Of a stretch of 64,000 bases of DNA, positions 24,660-37,205 are shown piece after piece; the stretch's first letter is position 1, and each line of letters opens with the position of its first letter. The position numbers were made by a program, and so were the translations under genes. The notes below the pieces were generated by a model, which did not search any database, was not told where the DNA came from, and saw only the letters and a list, made by a program, of their open reading frames with translations. The DNA is from Planococcus citri (taxonomy: Eukaryota > Arthropoda > Insecta > Hemiptera > Pseudococcidae): positions 10,664,001-10,728,000 of the forward strand of contig NC_088681.1 of NCBI RefSeq assembly GCF_950023065.1, written 5' to 3'.

Positions 24660-24975
24660 GTATTTTGTAGCTGGTTTTTTCAACGCGCAAAAATACACCA
24701 CATAATTTAGAAGCGTAGCGGCTTTACGCGATAAAAATACACTGCAAAATATTCTTGTGGCATGTTTATCAGCAGAAATTCTTTTCTGCTGTGCAGAAAA
24801 TGTAACAACTTAAAAAGTTGCTTCAAATTACGACCGTGAATTGATGCGCGATTTTGAAAACTGTAAAATCTGCTGCATGGCAGCAGTTTAAAGTCGCGTG
24901 GAAGCATAAAACGCCAATTAAACTGCTCTTTACCGCGTATTTATTGGCAGAAGGGCAGATTTTCACCCAACTGGG

Positions 24976-27900
24976 TGGACTTTGAGCAAAACTGTTGAAG
25001 AATACCAACATAGACAAAATTGGGAGGGGTTGAGGGGAGGGGATGTTATCAAGTAAAAATTTCTTCTACATTGTACTTTGAAATTAATGTTTCCCAAGTT
25101 TTTCCCTCTTTTGCTGGGATGCCTGTCTTTGGGTTTTTTTTTGTTTAAAAAAATTTGGAAGAAACCTGAAAAAATTGAAAGTGACATCAAAAAACAGGGA
25201 CTTCCATTTTTTCCCCACACTTCAAAACTGGGGAACTTTCAAAAAATTTTGAACATTTTTTGATGATTGATCATATTATCAAGTAGGTATAATAATCATC
25301 CATTTTTTGAAGATTGAAAATTTTGTTCAAAATTTCAATTTTTTTCAAAGGTCATGCATCACTTTCAACATTTCTTTGAATAATATTTTTCCAAAAAATC
25401 TATTCTTAAGTATCAGAAATTTTAAAAAAAGTGAATATTTCCATTTCTGAAACAGTCTTTTTCCCATCAACATTTCAAAGCAAATTTGAAATTCTCCTCT
25501 TCAAGAATCGACGATCCATCATTCCATCATTTACCAAAAGGCCAATCAAGCCTCAACATTGGCTCACAGAAAGCACAAAGACAAAGAAAATCGTTGTGCA
25601 ATTTCGCATCCCACTGATTACGTGCACTCGGACGCGAATAAATAATCCACGCTTATTGACGATAACTAAACGATTCGTTAAAAATTTGATTAATTGGTCG
25701 GTCGATCATTGGTGGTGGTCGCTGTCGTCTGCAAATGCGTGTTTCGCTTCATTAGTCATCTAACTAATCAAATCACAACAAAACAACGACGTCCGAATCC
25801 GCCAACACGTCTGCAGGAGACCGAAACCATCCAAGTTGGATTCGCTTTATTGCTTGCGCGAAGAATTTCCTCGTCTCGTCTACCCCTCTCCCTCGCTTCT
25901 CTTGATTAAATAAAGGATTTGCTTGCACCGCATCCGAGATCTCAGATCTGGCGATGAAGGTGAACTCTGTGGTCTGTTCTACAATGAGTACACACAAAGA
26001 TAATCCCTGGTGCGTACAATCGAATCGACGCTGGCGATCTGTTCGACGATTTTTATCTCTTCACAACATCCAACTAGAGCTACCACAGGTACGTACGATG
26101 AAGTGGGATATTTTTCAAACAGAGCCTAGTTAATGGAACATCGCAGACGAGCTGTCTGTATTTAAAATTGCATTATACCTTCTGCCATGTAATGAGACAT
26201 AACACATTCATGTTCAGCGGCTACTACAGCCAAAGTTACATTCTCCCAGTGCTCGTGTGTAGTGTGTACGTCCAAGATATATCGTAAAATGATATTATAA
26301 AAACGATATAAAACAATTATCTAGTTCAAAGACTACTTAATAAATGCCTCGCTCGTTTCGATTATATTACCCCAAGATACGAGGTAGGTATCTGCTGCAC
26401 AGTGTATCTACCTGTACACAACACAACAGTTGTTCGATACAGCAGCATAAATACAATCGATAATCTCTTTAGGTATAAAGATACACGATAACATCTACAA
26501 CTTTTCATCTGTTTACTTCAAAACAGCAGACGTTGCACCGTACGTATAGCGCAAAAGAGTTGCAAAAAAAAACCAGCCATGTCAGCATTTATGTCGTGAA
26601 ATGTCGCAACGACGACAACGCGACAGCTGTCTCGTGAACGTTACAATTAATCAAGCAGCGAGCTACCGTTCAAATCTACGAGCTGATAAACGATTAGAAA
26701 ATGTACATAAATAAATATCCAGCCAATTTCTGACAACGAGATATACGTTGACGTTGTTGGTTTCGTTCGCTCTGGAAAAGAACACGATCTTCTTTGGTAT
26801 TATTGAGGTATGTACTACTCGTATTTTTCCTCTCGCATATATTACTACCGGTAATGGTATAATAATTGTTTCAAACCGAACGGAATAGGTAACTACAGTT
26901 AAGGCAGATAGGTACATATAACAATGAACCTGCTAATAAATTATCACCGCTGCTGCCTTTATAGTATACTATTTCGCATCATTTTTATTATAACATGGTC
27001 CGAGCGAGCTGAAGGTGTTGTGGGCGCAATAACATATTATAAGATTTTATATTATTGTTTAGTTGCGTTAGCTTAGGTAGTTTAAAACTTTCACGAGCAA
27101 ACACAAACACCGACACCTCGATGAATGTACTGCTGCATTTCCGATATACTCGTAGTATAATTTCGCATACATACGAGTACCCAGTACCTGTACCTATAAC
27201 TATACGTTTGTTCAGTGTTACGAATGGTTCCATGCTGCTCATGGCTTGTGAACTTCTAAGCACATGCTCGTATATATTTCATTCTGCAGTGATACATAAT
27301 ACTCGAGAAATTGTTACGATCATAGCTATCAGACTGATAGTATGAAGTTGTAAATTTTGTGCCATTCGACCGTTAATCTGATTATTTTAGGCGTAAAATT
27401 TTAATTACGGAAGTTATACGGGAGTGATATACCTTTTTTGGTCACAGGTCATAAATGATTGCTATTTCCCCAAAGCTAAGAATCTCATTGGATCGCCAAT
27501 TTGACCACGTATTTGAGATCAGCAACACTGAAAACCTATAATTCGATATGTTACAAGTCATATCCATTGTATGTATTTCAATTGCTAACAGACTGCTCGT
27601 TTGCTCAAAGATATGCGCGCGTAAGAGTTCCTCTGTCAGCATATTCGTTTACAGGTAGCAAGTCGTTGTATTTGATAAACAACCGGTTGAAAGAACGTAG
27701 CTACAGTTGATGAGGGTAGCTAATCGATAAAATAAATTGAGGATATGCGCGCGCATACACTTGCGCATTACAAGTTTCCTGCGCAAGCGCAGTTCTGTTC
27801 AAGCAACTTGGTGATGTTCTGCGCAGTGCGCAGTGCGCAACTATATTTAAGTAACATAATGCAAGCTGTACGGAGACTCTTTTGTTAAAATCTCCTCAAT

Positions 27901-28815
27901 TTTTGATAATTTTGATCGATGCTTTCTAAGCAGTTTTCATTTTAATACGATTTTAACCATGTTTAAAACAGTTTTTGTTGAATTTTGACCAATTTTACTG
28001 GAATTTTATCAATTACCTGTTAATGAATTTCTGCGCCAGGAGGAAGAGCAATGGGTAAGCTATGCATGGTTGAGGACGATTTGAATGACAAATTCCTATC
28101 AAAAATGTGGTGATTCGAATCGTTTTCTTTTCGTTTTTTTTAGCTATAATTTGCGATTTACATTTATAACATTTAAATAAGCCATAAATCACGTTCATTC
28201 GTTCACAAATCAGTTTTTTCAACACTATTTTTTGCTTCTTGTTCTCTTCATTGATTTGGGCAACATCTTACTCAAATTTAGAAATACTCGACCCCATCAA
28301 TCAATAATTTTAAATCATGATTTAAGCAAAATTGTTGTTAAGTTTGATCAAATTTTACCAAAATTCAATCATTTTTTGTTGCCAATGTTGAGTCATTCAT
28401 GCTCATACGATTTTTGATCATTTTATTCCAATTTTGAGAGTAAGTAAACATAATTTGTGAAAATTTTACAAAATTTTCTCAATTGCTAGGTACCTTATTT
28501 TCAATTGCTAAAAAGTTGAATTTTTGGGAATTTTTGGCAAAATGAAAAACTTTTGAGCTTCTGATTCTCTTTTTCAAAAAAAAACGACAATTTTTCAGTA
28601 ATTTTTGAAAATCAAGACGTCTAACAAAATTTTAAAATAAAAAATCAGCACTTTTTCAAACACTTTTTTTTCTTTTTTGGGAGGAGAGGAGGGGGGAAGG
28701 AAGTTCGAATATTTCACACGTAAATTTTTCCACTTTTTCAATGTGTTTGGACATTTCAACATTTTTTCGGAGGGGAGGGAGGAGAGTCAAAAATGCCTTT
28801 ACCTTTTCAATTTTT
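24976..28815. other. Intron sequence, mostly non-repetitive
   Basis: Starts with a possible LINE-A remnant (WTLSKTVEEYQH, 24977-25012), then AT-rich DNA. 25540-26100 and 26380-27850 are more GC-balanced and single-copy in appearance. Near 27750-27840 is a run of TGCGCA words. No host exon on the minus strand was recognised; one plus-strand open frame with a donor is listed under findings. Confidence 0.4.
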
Positions 28816-28840
28816 GATAGATAGATAGATAGATAGATAG
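28816..28840 (+). repeat. (GATA)n run, 3' tail of the jockey-like LINE
   Basis: Six tandem GATA units. On the minus strand they read (TATC)n directly after the 3' end of the LINE, as expected for a non-LTR element ending in a short tandem tail. Confidence 0.85.
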
Positions 28841-29661
28841 CTTTTATTATTCGGTTCAGCGCAATTGCGCTATTCACAAATTTGACAAATAGGATACTTA
28901 AAAAATAACTTGAGAAAGAAATGAATTAGGGCTAAAAACCTAAAAGAAATTTTGAGGAAGTTTTGGTTTGAGTCTTGAAGGGCGATTTTGCCAGATACCA
29001 AAGCAGCAGGCAAGGGTGTTATCAGATAATTTGTTCAGGTATTTTTCAGTTACAGTTTTCAGAAAGTCGTCGATCGTTTCAATTTTGAGTTTGCGTTGTA
29101 TTGGAGTATACCGGCAAAACCATGGAGCGTTAGTGGCGATTCGACAAAATTTATTTTGGAATACTTGAAGTTTTTTCTTGTTTGTTTTGGAGGTATCATA
29201 CCACACTGGAGCCGCATATGTAAAAGTAGGACAAAGAATAGTCTTGTAGATAGATTAGTAATGCTGTTTGGATTTTCAAATGTGAACTTCTGTTGATTAG
29301 TGGGAAAAGTGTTTTGAGTTTGAAGTAGGTAGCTTTCATTTTCTGTGAGATGTGACTTGTAAAAGTGAGTCGTTTGTCAAGGAATACTCCAAGATATTTA
29401 ACGGCTTCATCACTCCATTCTATTGTAGCGTTTCCAATATTAATGTTTCTGGTAGGGATGCAGTGGTGTCTCAGAGTGAAGATTTTTGTAACTGTTTTGT
29501 TTGGATTGAGTTCAAGTTTCCAGGATTTTAGCCAAGAGTTGGTGGTGTTGATACTTTGATCGAGTTTGTCGATTGCACTGGAGAGATTATTACTTTGGGT
29601 GCATAAGCAGGTATCATCTGCAAATTGAAGAATTTCAGCATTTTATAAAGTTGTGATGTCG
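28841..29661 (-). pseudogene. Jockey-like LINE, reverse transcriptase 3' part and 3' UTR
   Basis: Seen on the minus strand: ILQFADDTCLCTQS with the catalytic FADD (29624-29613), then SWLKSWKLELNPNKTV, and near the end KKLQVFQNKFCRIATNAPWF and TPIQRKLKIETIDDFL, the typical C-terminal block of jockey-type ORF2. It is followed by ~100 bp of 3' UTR and the (TATC)n tail. Several stops and frameshifts. It continues the 31052-31925 fragment once the inserted palindrome is ignored. Confidence 0.85.
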
Positions 29662-31051
29662 CACTATGGGCCAGGAGACCCCCTAAAACGCCTGTAATTC
29701 AATATTTTATCCCAGTATAGATATATATAAGAAAAAAATCATTGATCTTTATGTTTTTGAGGTCGTAGAATCCGAATTTGGCAAAAAAAATTTCGTCGGG
29801 TGGGGGGGTGAGGCGTTAGAGGGGGGAGAAATGAAAAATTTGTGCATATCAACGTGCGATGCATCGATATGTATGTTTTTGAGGTCGCAGAATCCGAATC
29901 TGATCATATTTTTTTCGTTGAGTGGGGGGGTGAGGCGTAGGAGGGGGAGAAATGAAAAATTTGAGCATATCAACGTTCGATACATCGATATGTATGTTTT
30001 TGAGGTCGTAGAATCCGAATTTGGTAATATTTTTTTGGTGGGGTGGAGGGGTGAGGTGTTAGAAGGGGGAGAAATGAAAATTGCTTTTTCCAGAATTAAT
30101 TTTTCAAAGTGACCGTTTTTTACATGACGTTGATTTTCGTGTTTCTATGAAAATTATCGAATTCCGTCGAATTCCGCGTACTTTTTGACTTGGACAGGTT
30201 CAGTAGTATGTGCGGAATAGGAATGCATGATTTTTGGGTGCCCCCAGGTGCCCCGAGGTTTTTTGAACATATCAACGTTTGATACATCGAAATGCATGTT
30301 TTTGAGGTCGTACAATCCGAATTCGATTTTTTTTGGGTGGGGGGTGTAGGGGGGATGAAGCATGTATTTGGAGGGAAGAGAAAAATTCACGTGTGTGCGT
30401 TTGGAGCGATTTTCATCAAAATTATGTATTTTTGAAAACTAAAAATCATAAAAAACCTCGGGGCACCTGGGGGCACCCAAAAATCATGCATTCCTATTCC
30501 ACACATACTACTGAACCTGTCCAAGTCAAAAAGTACGCGGAATTCGACGGAATTCGATAATTTTCATAGAAACACGAAAATCAACGTCATGTAAAAAACG
30601 GTCACTTTGAAAAATTAATTCTGGAAAAAGCAATTTTCATTTCTCCCCCTTCTAACACCTCACCCCTCCACCCCACCAAAAAAATATTACCAAATTCGGA
30701 TTCTACGACCTCAAAAACATACATATCGATGTATCGAACGTTGATATGCTCAAATTTTTCATTTCTCCCCCTCCTACGCCTCACCCCCCCACTCAACGAA
30801 AAAAATATCATCAGATTCGGATTCTGCGACCTCAAAAACATACATATCGATGTATCGCACGTTGATATGCACAAATTTTTCATTTCTCCCCCCTCTAACG
30901 CCTCACCCCCCCACCCGACGAAATTTTTTTTGCCAAATTCGGATTCTACGACCTCAAAAACATAAAGATCAATGATTTTTTCTTATATATATCTATACTG
31001 GGTTAAAATATTGAATTACAGGCGTTTTAGGGGGTCTCCTGGCCCATAGTG
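29662..31051. mobile_element. Palindromic non-autonomous element with Transib-type ends
   Basis: Seen: 1390 bp. Ends CACTATGGGCCAGGAGACCC (29662) and the exact complement ending at 31051. Arms ~600 bp are near-perfect inverted repeats; the central loop is about 30270-30445. A perfect 5-bp duplication TGTCG flanks it (29657-29661, 31052-31056). Known: Transib elements, relatives of the RAG1 recombinase, have ends beginning CACWATGG and make 5-bp duplications. Both features fit. Each arm also carries three internal repeats of a GTTTTTGAGGTCGTAGAATC-type unit (29753, 29875, 29995). No transposase. Open frames are mirror images. Confidence 0.8.
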
Positions 31052-31925
31052 TGTCGTTGCAGTAGATGTTGAAAAGTGTAGGGCTTAGAACAGCTCTTTG
31101 AGGTATGCCTCTGAAGATAGGTTTAGGGTCCGAAAGTGAATCGTTTATGTGAATCTGGCAGTAGCGGTCTGATAAGAATGATTTGATGATATCAAATAAG
31201 TAACAAGGTACTTGAGTATTCTCCAATTTTTGTAGCAGACCGGAATGCCATATAGAGTCGTAAGCTTGTTTAATGTCGCAAAACGCTGTGGCAGTGTATT
31301 GTTTATTTTCAAAACCGTGGTGGATAATTTTGGTAAGACGATGGAGTTGGTGTGTTGTTGCTGTATGTTTTCGAAAGCCAAACTGAAACTGTGGCAATAT
31401 TTCATGTCTGTTGGTGTGATCAGTTAAGCGCTTCAAGATGATACGTTCTAGTAATTTGGAAAGTGAAGTCAATAGACTGATTGGTCTATAGCTAGCAGGA
31501 GAAGTTGGATCAGGACTTTTTTTTTGGGATTTAAACGATGATTGCTTTTTTCCATTTCTGTGGGAAATAGCCTTGTTTTAGACAAGCGTTGAAGATATCT
31601 CGGATTATTTGAATACAGCAGATTGACATGTTCTTGAGAAGTTGATTATTTATGTTATCCAGGCCAGGTGATTTTTTAGTTTTAAGTTTTTTAATTCGAA
31701 ACTTGAGTTCGGAAATGTTGGTGAATTTGTAACACAAACGCTGTGATGTTGCTGGTTGGATCATGTGATTGATGTCTTGAGTATGAGGTTTAAAGCAGTT
31801 TTCAAAATAGTCAGCAAATAGTTTGCATTTATCGCTGTCGGAGGTGGCTGTGTGGTTGTTATAGACAATTTGGGAGGTTATAGGTGTTTGCGGATTCAGG
31901 ATTTGTTTGGTAGCATTTCAATTTT
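31052..31925 (-). pseudogene. Jockey-like LINE, reverse transcriptase 5' part
   Basis: Seen on the minus strand: KSPGLDNINNQLLKN, QGYFPQKWKKAIIV, then after a frameshift near 31530 LLTSLSKLLERIILKRLT, FQFGFRKHTATTHQLHRL, the catalytic AFCDIKQAYDSIWH and FRGIPQRAVLSPTLFNIY. This order (palm Asp block, then GIPQG.VLSP.LFN) is that of jockey/CR1-type non-LTR polymerases. PQGSVLSP has become PQRAVLSP. The reading stops at YCND where the palindromic element enters. The 5' part of the LINE is missing beyond ~31925. Confidence 0.85.
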
Positions 31926-33226
31926 AAAATTAGCGTAGCATTCTGCAAAAGTTGACGACTTTTTGAAAAGAGGGTGGAGGGGAAGGGGTCAAAATTTTAC
32001 ACACAAATTTTTCACGTTTCCAGCATTATGGGATATTCCAATAATTTTTTTGCGGGGGAAGGGTGGGGGGAATTGATGATATTTTTTATTTTTAGCATAT
32101 CAATTTTTCGAATTGTTCCGGGGCAAAAAATGTAAATTGATAAACAGCAAACCGAGACATAAGATTTTTGGAAAACTTTCAGTTTAGAAAGGAGAGCTTT
32201 TCATCATTTTCTACACGTTTTTTCAGAAGAAAAAAAAACATTTCCATACTTCAAAAATGACTTACAACAGAGGAAAGAAAATAAATGAATATGTTTTCGC
32301 CCGAGCGAAGCGAAGCTGGAAAATTTATTCATCAGTTAGGTGGGAACCACAAAAAAAGAAAATAATTTAAATTTTGAAATCTGATTGAAAAAAAAACCAG
32401 GAAATTTTGATAAAAAGCTTTAAAAGCAGGACATAAGCAGGTTAGCAGGAAATGTAGGTATATGAATATTAGACACCATAAAAAAGCGAGATTTTTGCCA
32501 ATTTTTGAAAAAGCGAGAATTTTGAAAAATTTTTGGCGAAAAAAGAAAGACTGACAATTTTAGCAGAAAACAGTTTTTTTGGCAGTTATTAGCGAAAAAA
32601 AATAATCCCTAATTTTTTTCAGTTTTTTTTTGTCAAAAAAGGCAGACATTTTGGAATTTTTCGAAAAAAATCGACAATTCTTGGCGAGAAATGAGACTAT
32701 TTGAAAAATGTTGACAAGTTGCGAGATTTATTGGTATTTTTGGTAGAAAACGTGACTTTGGAAATTTTACCAAAAGGCATATCTTTGGTAAGGAAAAATT
32801 GAAGTATTAAGAATTTGTAAAAAAAAAGAGAAACTTTAGTAACCAAAACTTTGAAAAAGGAAATCAAAACATTTTTTTTTGTGAACAGAGTTGAATTTTC
32901 AGAAATCCAAAAAATCATTCCATATGCCAATATTTTGGGCTCAAATTCTTTTTAGTAATGCTTTAAAAAAATCTCATGGAAACTTCTGATTTTCTACCGA
33001 AATTTGAACCATTGTCATGACACAAAAAAAACACATTTTTGTGAACATATTTAAAAAAGACCCCCTTTGGGAAAAAATTCGCAAATTTTCCAAAAATCTT
33101 ACATTTTTTTTAGAAGAAGAAAGAAAGTAGTGTGCTTCGATTAGGTTTTATCTATCAGCATCTCTTTCCCTGGAAGATGAAAAATTTTGAAATTTTGAAA
33201 AAATTCAAGTGGAAAGGATCATGATT
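31926..33226. other. AT-rich intron with decayed repeats
   Basis: 32450-32930 shows the TTTTTGGCAAAAAGCGAGA texture. 32304-32320 carries the CCCGAGCGAAGCGAAGC word. No coding stretch. Confidence 0.45.
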
Positions 33227-33962
33227 TGAATGGTGCTATTCAAGAAGGTCCTATCGCCAAAAAACTGGTTTTGAGAAAAACACATTCAATGTTTTGCTAT
33301 TTTGGTTTACAATGATATAGCGAGCTCCGGTTTTTTTTGTTGAACAGAAGCATCTTTCCACTATTTATTTCCTGCGTAGTAATTTTTTTTCCACCACCAA
33401 TATTTCCATGGGAGCGCTTTACAAAAGAGACCTCGATAGGACCTTCTTGAAACGACAGGACCTTCTTGCGGTTATTCCACCTAAAAATCGATTTTATTCC
33501 TTCTCAAACCCACCAAAAACATGAAATAGTTCAGACAACTTGTTAGGTACGTAATTTACAAGTTTAAAACACCAACTCTTGAGGAAAAAATTAAATTCAG
33601 AATCACTCGATTTTTTTCATTTTTACAAAATTTGATTTCCGTCGCACCCCACTCCCACTCCCCCAAGGGGTCGGGCAAAAAAAAGGACATCGGATTCGAA
33701 TTCCTCGTTGGAAATTACTACGAAATCACTACTTCCAACTCTTGAGTTTTGTTGTAAAACCCCATGCGCCCTTTTTTTTGCCATCCAAGTCACTGTGGTG
33801 AGCCGTCCTCACCAAATTCATATGGCTGCTGTTTGTGAAAAACACCACATGGTGAGCTGCGGTTTGTACCATTGTGTGCAGAAAATGTCAGAGATTCAAA
33901 TTTCATGAACTCCTCAAAAAGGTCCTATCGGTCGATAGGACCTTCTTGAATAGCACCATTCA
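33227..33962. mobile_element. 736-bp element with 30-bp inverted ends (GGTGCTATTCAAGAAGGTCC)
   Basis: Seen: TGAATGGTGCTATTCAAGAA at 33227 onward matches the complement ending at 33962 over 30 bases without mismatch. The sub-word AGGACCTTCTTG also repeats inside (33437-33474, 33916). No transposase; target duplication not clear. Confidence 0.75.
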
Positions 33963-36900
33963 TTTCTTCATATTATCAATACCTACATAAGTACATATTT
34001 TGAGTCAACTCATTTAAAACTTGTTGAACTGTGATTTTCTCCCCGAAAGAAGTTTATTTTGGTCATTGTGGGCAAAGAGAAGGGGAGGGGGAATTCTTGA
34101 GTCCGAGATTTTTTAGAGATGCCCAACAATGTTCGATGAAAAATTTCAAAAATCCGAGGAAAAAAGCATTTTACCATTTCTTACTCGGGAATACCCCTTT
34201 ACTGAAATTTCAACAAATTTTGGTACCTAGCCACTTTGCTCCAGGTAGTTGATTTTCATCTGGTTTTCACATATTAAGTATAGTAATACCTTTAATCTGG
34301 ACATCACCGTCTTCCACGTACCATAGTCGATATTTCCTTTCCCTTCTCGTAGCAATTACTCAATTTTGCAAGATTCTATTTTTATTTCGCCACACCTCCA
34401 GTTAGTCAAATCTGAAAATATTCAACACCTTTACTCTCGCGTATCAAACGTTACGATTTTTTTCTCCAATTCTCTCGTGACTATACACGAATTACGACGC
34501 GAGCCGCGAAAAGCCTTGACAATTACGCGCGTCGTTTCTCGTTGAGATCATCTCGTATTCCGCCATCGCCATCATCGTGGCGACCTTGTCGTATGCAAAA
34601 TTTTCGACATAGAAGTCGTCGTATCGCGACCATTCTTCATTTTTTTTCTTTTTTCGGCAGCGACGACTGTATAAGAATTTACCATTTTAGTAACAACTCG
34701 ACGAATCGTATGGCTCGCCAAACGCGACTTGGCAAATAATTACTTCACACATGTAGCAGCATGCCCCGAAGTTGGACTCTTGAATTTATTGGATTGTTTA
34801 TCACGCGTCGGTAGCAGATAATTTACAGCAGACGCGACGTAATATTTTTCTTCCTGTAACGGTGGCTTTAGAAATACCAAACTAATAAAATTTTTACAAC
34901 TCGAATGAAATTGCAACCTGCTACGAATATCTGCAAGACGACATGACACGACAACGACGAATACGTTAGACTGGTGGATTTTCCTCTGGCAGCGTGCGCC
35001 GGCCGACCAACAAATGGAGAAAATCGCCCGATGGAATTGGAAGAATCGCGATCGCGCTCGCCCATGGTGTCCGCACGATGACCCATATACTCGGCCAAGT
35101 ACGCTTGTTATATCATTATAGGTAGCAAGGTAGGTATAGGTAGGTAAGTAAGTAATAGCTGCGCGGTGTAAATGGTAAAATTGCAGGCATGCAGCCGGTC
35201 GATTGTTTACGTATATCTACTTCCGGTGCTCCGGCGTTATGTACATTAATTGCTGGCCAAACGAGCGACCAAGTTAGCGCGTTTGCTGGCATGTAAAATG
35301 ATCCAAAAATCGGCTATAAATGTTTTATCATCTAGACACGATCTATATGCCCCTTTCGCAGAATGCATTACACCAGCATTTATATCCACCGAAGAGACAA
35401 GAGAAGGTGGTACAGTACGAGCAGTCAGCGAGATTAGGTAACGATAATACACGCTCGCGTCGCGTCCAAGCAAACGTGACGAAGATAACAGAATCATACT
35501 ACAAACTACAAAGTACTACGCGACTCAAATACAAAAATGTAACCAATGGTCCCCAGCAGCTGTACAATTGTCCATAGACGAGGGAATATACCAGCAACGA
35601 ATCTGGCTCTGCCAAGTGCCACAGTTGTTTCCTTAGCTCAACCGAGAAGAAAAAAAAGGGAAGAAATGGACGAATATGCTTCTTTGAAATCCACCATCGT
35701 CGAGTCTCCAGTTCGCCCTTTGGCTATACGTACTCGTATAATCGTAGTATAGCGAATGAATTCAGCTCTGCAGCGTAAACATATAAGCAGCAGGACAATT
35801 GTGTAGTGACACGAGGAGTCGTCGGTGAGACTCGCGTACGCGATGTTAATTACCATAAATCGACATTTATGGCAATAAGGAACATAGATATTCAATTATA
35901 CCTACGCCCTATTTACTATACCTTATACTAGACTATCTCGTAATTATTATTTAATGTTAGTCCAAGTGCAGCAAGCCAAATGCCGGAGTCAGAGTCGCTG
36001 GCTCAAATTATGTAACTCCAGTCCCGGTATGCAGGGCCCAGAGTAAACAAAAGAGTCTCAACGGTTGGATGAGAAAATGTTGGAATGTTATCGCTGACGA
36101 ATGATCAAAAGGTACTTATCAAAATGAAACTAATGTAAATGTGGATTTGTTCCGAGTGAATATACAACGTCTTCATTACCTCCACGTTCATCCCCACTCC
36201 CTGCTCGAAATTCCTCAGCTAAGGAAACAAGATGGCAATCATAATTTGCATGTAGAATGACACTTATGAAAAAAAACCTATCAATGTGTCTACTAAAATC
36301 TAGAAACAAGGTATCTAACAGAATTTTTAGAAATAAGCTCTCCACTCGACCCCTCTTCCCTCCCACACACAAAATTAACAAAATCAAATTTTTCGCAGGA
36401 AAATTTTCAAAAAAATTGAGAATCGGAAGAAAAGTTGTTTCAAGGTATTTCCTGATTTCAATCAATTTTTTTAATAATTTGAAAGTTTTTGTTCCGAATT
36501 TGAACTTTTTCAATACTTTCATTACCTGTTAGATACCACGTATTTTGAAACAAAGAAATTACGCTCAAGTTGATTTAGACGATTTTTAGATCACTTTTTA
36601 AAAAATCTGAAACTTTCAAAATGTACCCGAAGCCACGAGAACTGCCTGAAAGCACCTGCGATCGACTCAGCATATTAAAAATGGGGTACTAAGTAAATTT
36701 CATTTCAACAAAATTGGGTAAAATGTTGCGGAACCTTCAGGCTTCAATTTTTAAAAATCTGCTAGGGTACTCCAGAACTACCACTCAAAAGGGTACAAAA
36801 CCGTTTCAAATTAATTTGGAAGGTCGAAAACAGAGCACACACTAAATTTCAGCTTTTTTGAACTATTTGGTAAAATTTTGATTTTTTTTTCATTTTTGAC

Positions 36901-37205
36901 CCAAGTTTAATTTTCTAAAAATTCATTAAAAATCAAAATCGTTCGTAAACTCAAAAATTTGATGTACCTACGTTTCCAAATTTGTATTTGGAAAATCAGA
37001 TCACCTCAATTCAAACCTGATGGATAATTATTTCAGCTGATTTTCAAATTCCGTGATTTCAGATTTTTTTTTTTGATTTGCCATCGAAAATAAAAGGATA
37101 CAGGTGTAGAACTGACTTACGTAACTTTTTTCAGTCGTAAGGATTATAAAATTAATTACCTACTTACTTATTCTCGTACGCGAGTTCATATTCTATAATT
37201 TTCGA
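33963..37205. other. Intron sequence, mostly non-repetitive
   Basis: 34460-35900 is comparatively GC-rich and single-copy in appearance, with no splice-bounded coding frame found. 36640-36860 holds diverged repeat text (CCAGAACTACC, ACCGTTTCAAATTAATTTGG) like that at 52200-53230. Confidence 0.4.
36310..36537. mobile_element. Small 228-bp element with GGTATCTAACAG ends
   Basis: 12-bp perfect inverted ends (36310-36321, 36526-36537). The end word resembles the GGTGTCTAACA end of the element at 11332. No coding potential. Confidence 0.4.

Larger units (their letters stand above)
23848..24975. mobile_element. 1.13-kb element with CCCAGTTGGGTGAAAATCTG inverted ends
   Basis: Seen: the first 21 bp (23848-23868) mirror 24955-24975 exactly. 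The insertion splits a LINE-A codon run: GSET ends just before it and WTLSKTVEE begins just after. Internal sequence is full of CGCG/TACGCG and TTTTGTAG words and has no transposase. It was itself hit by the hAT element 24197-24659. No target duplication could be fixed. Confidence 0.7.

Noticed and set aside
29749..30965. Four similar 78-93-residue frames on both strands
   Set aside because: Mirror-image readings of the palindromic element's arms; no coding function.
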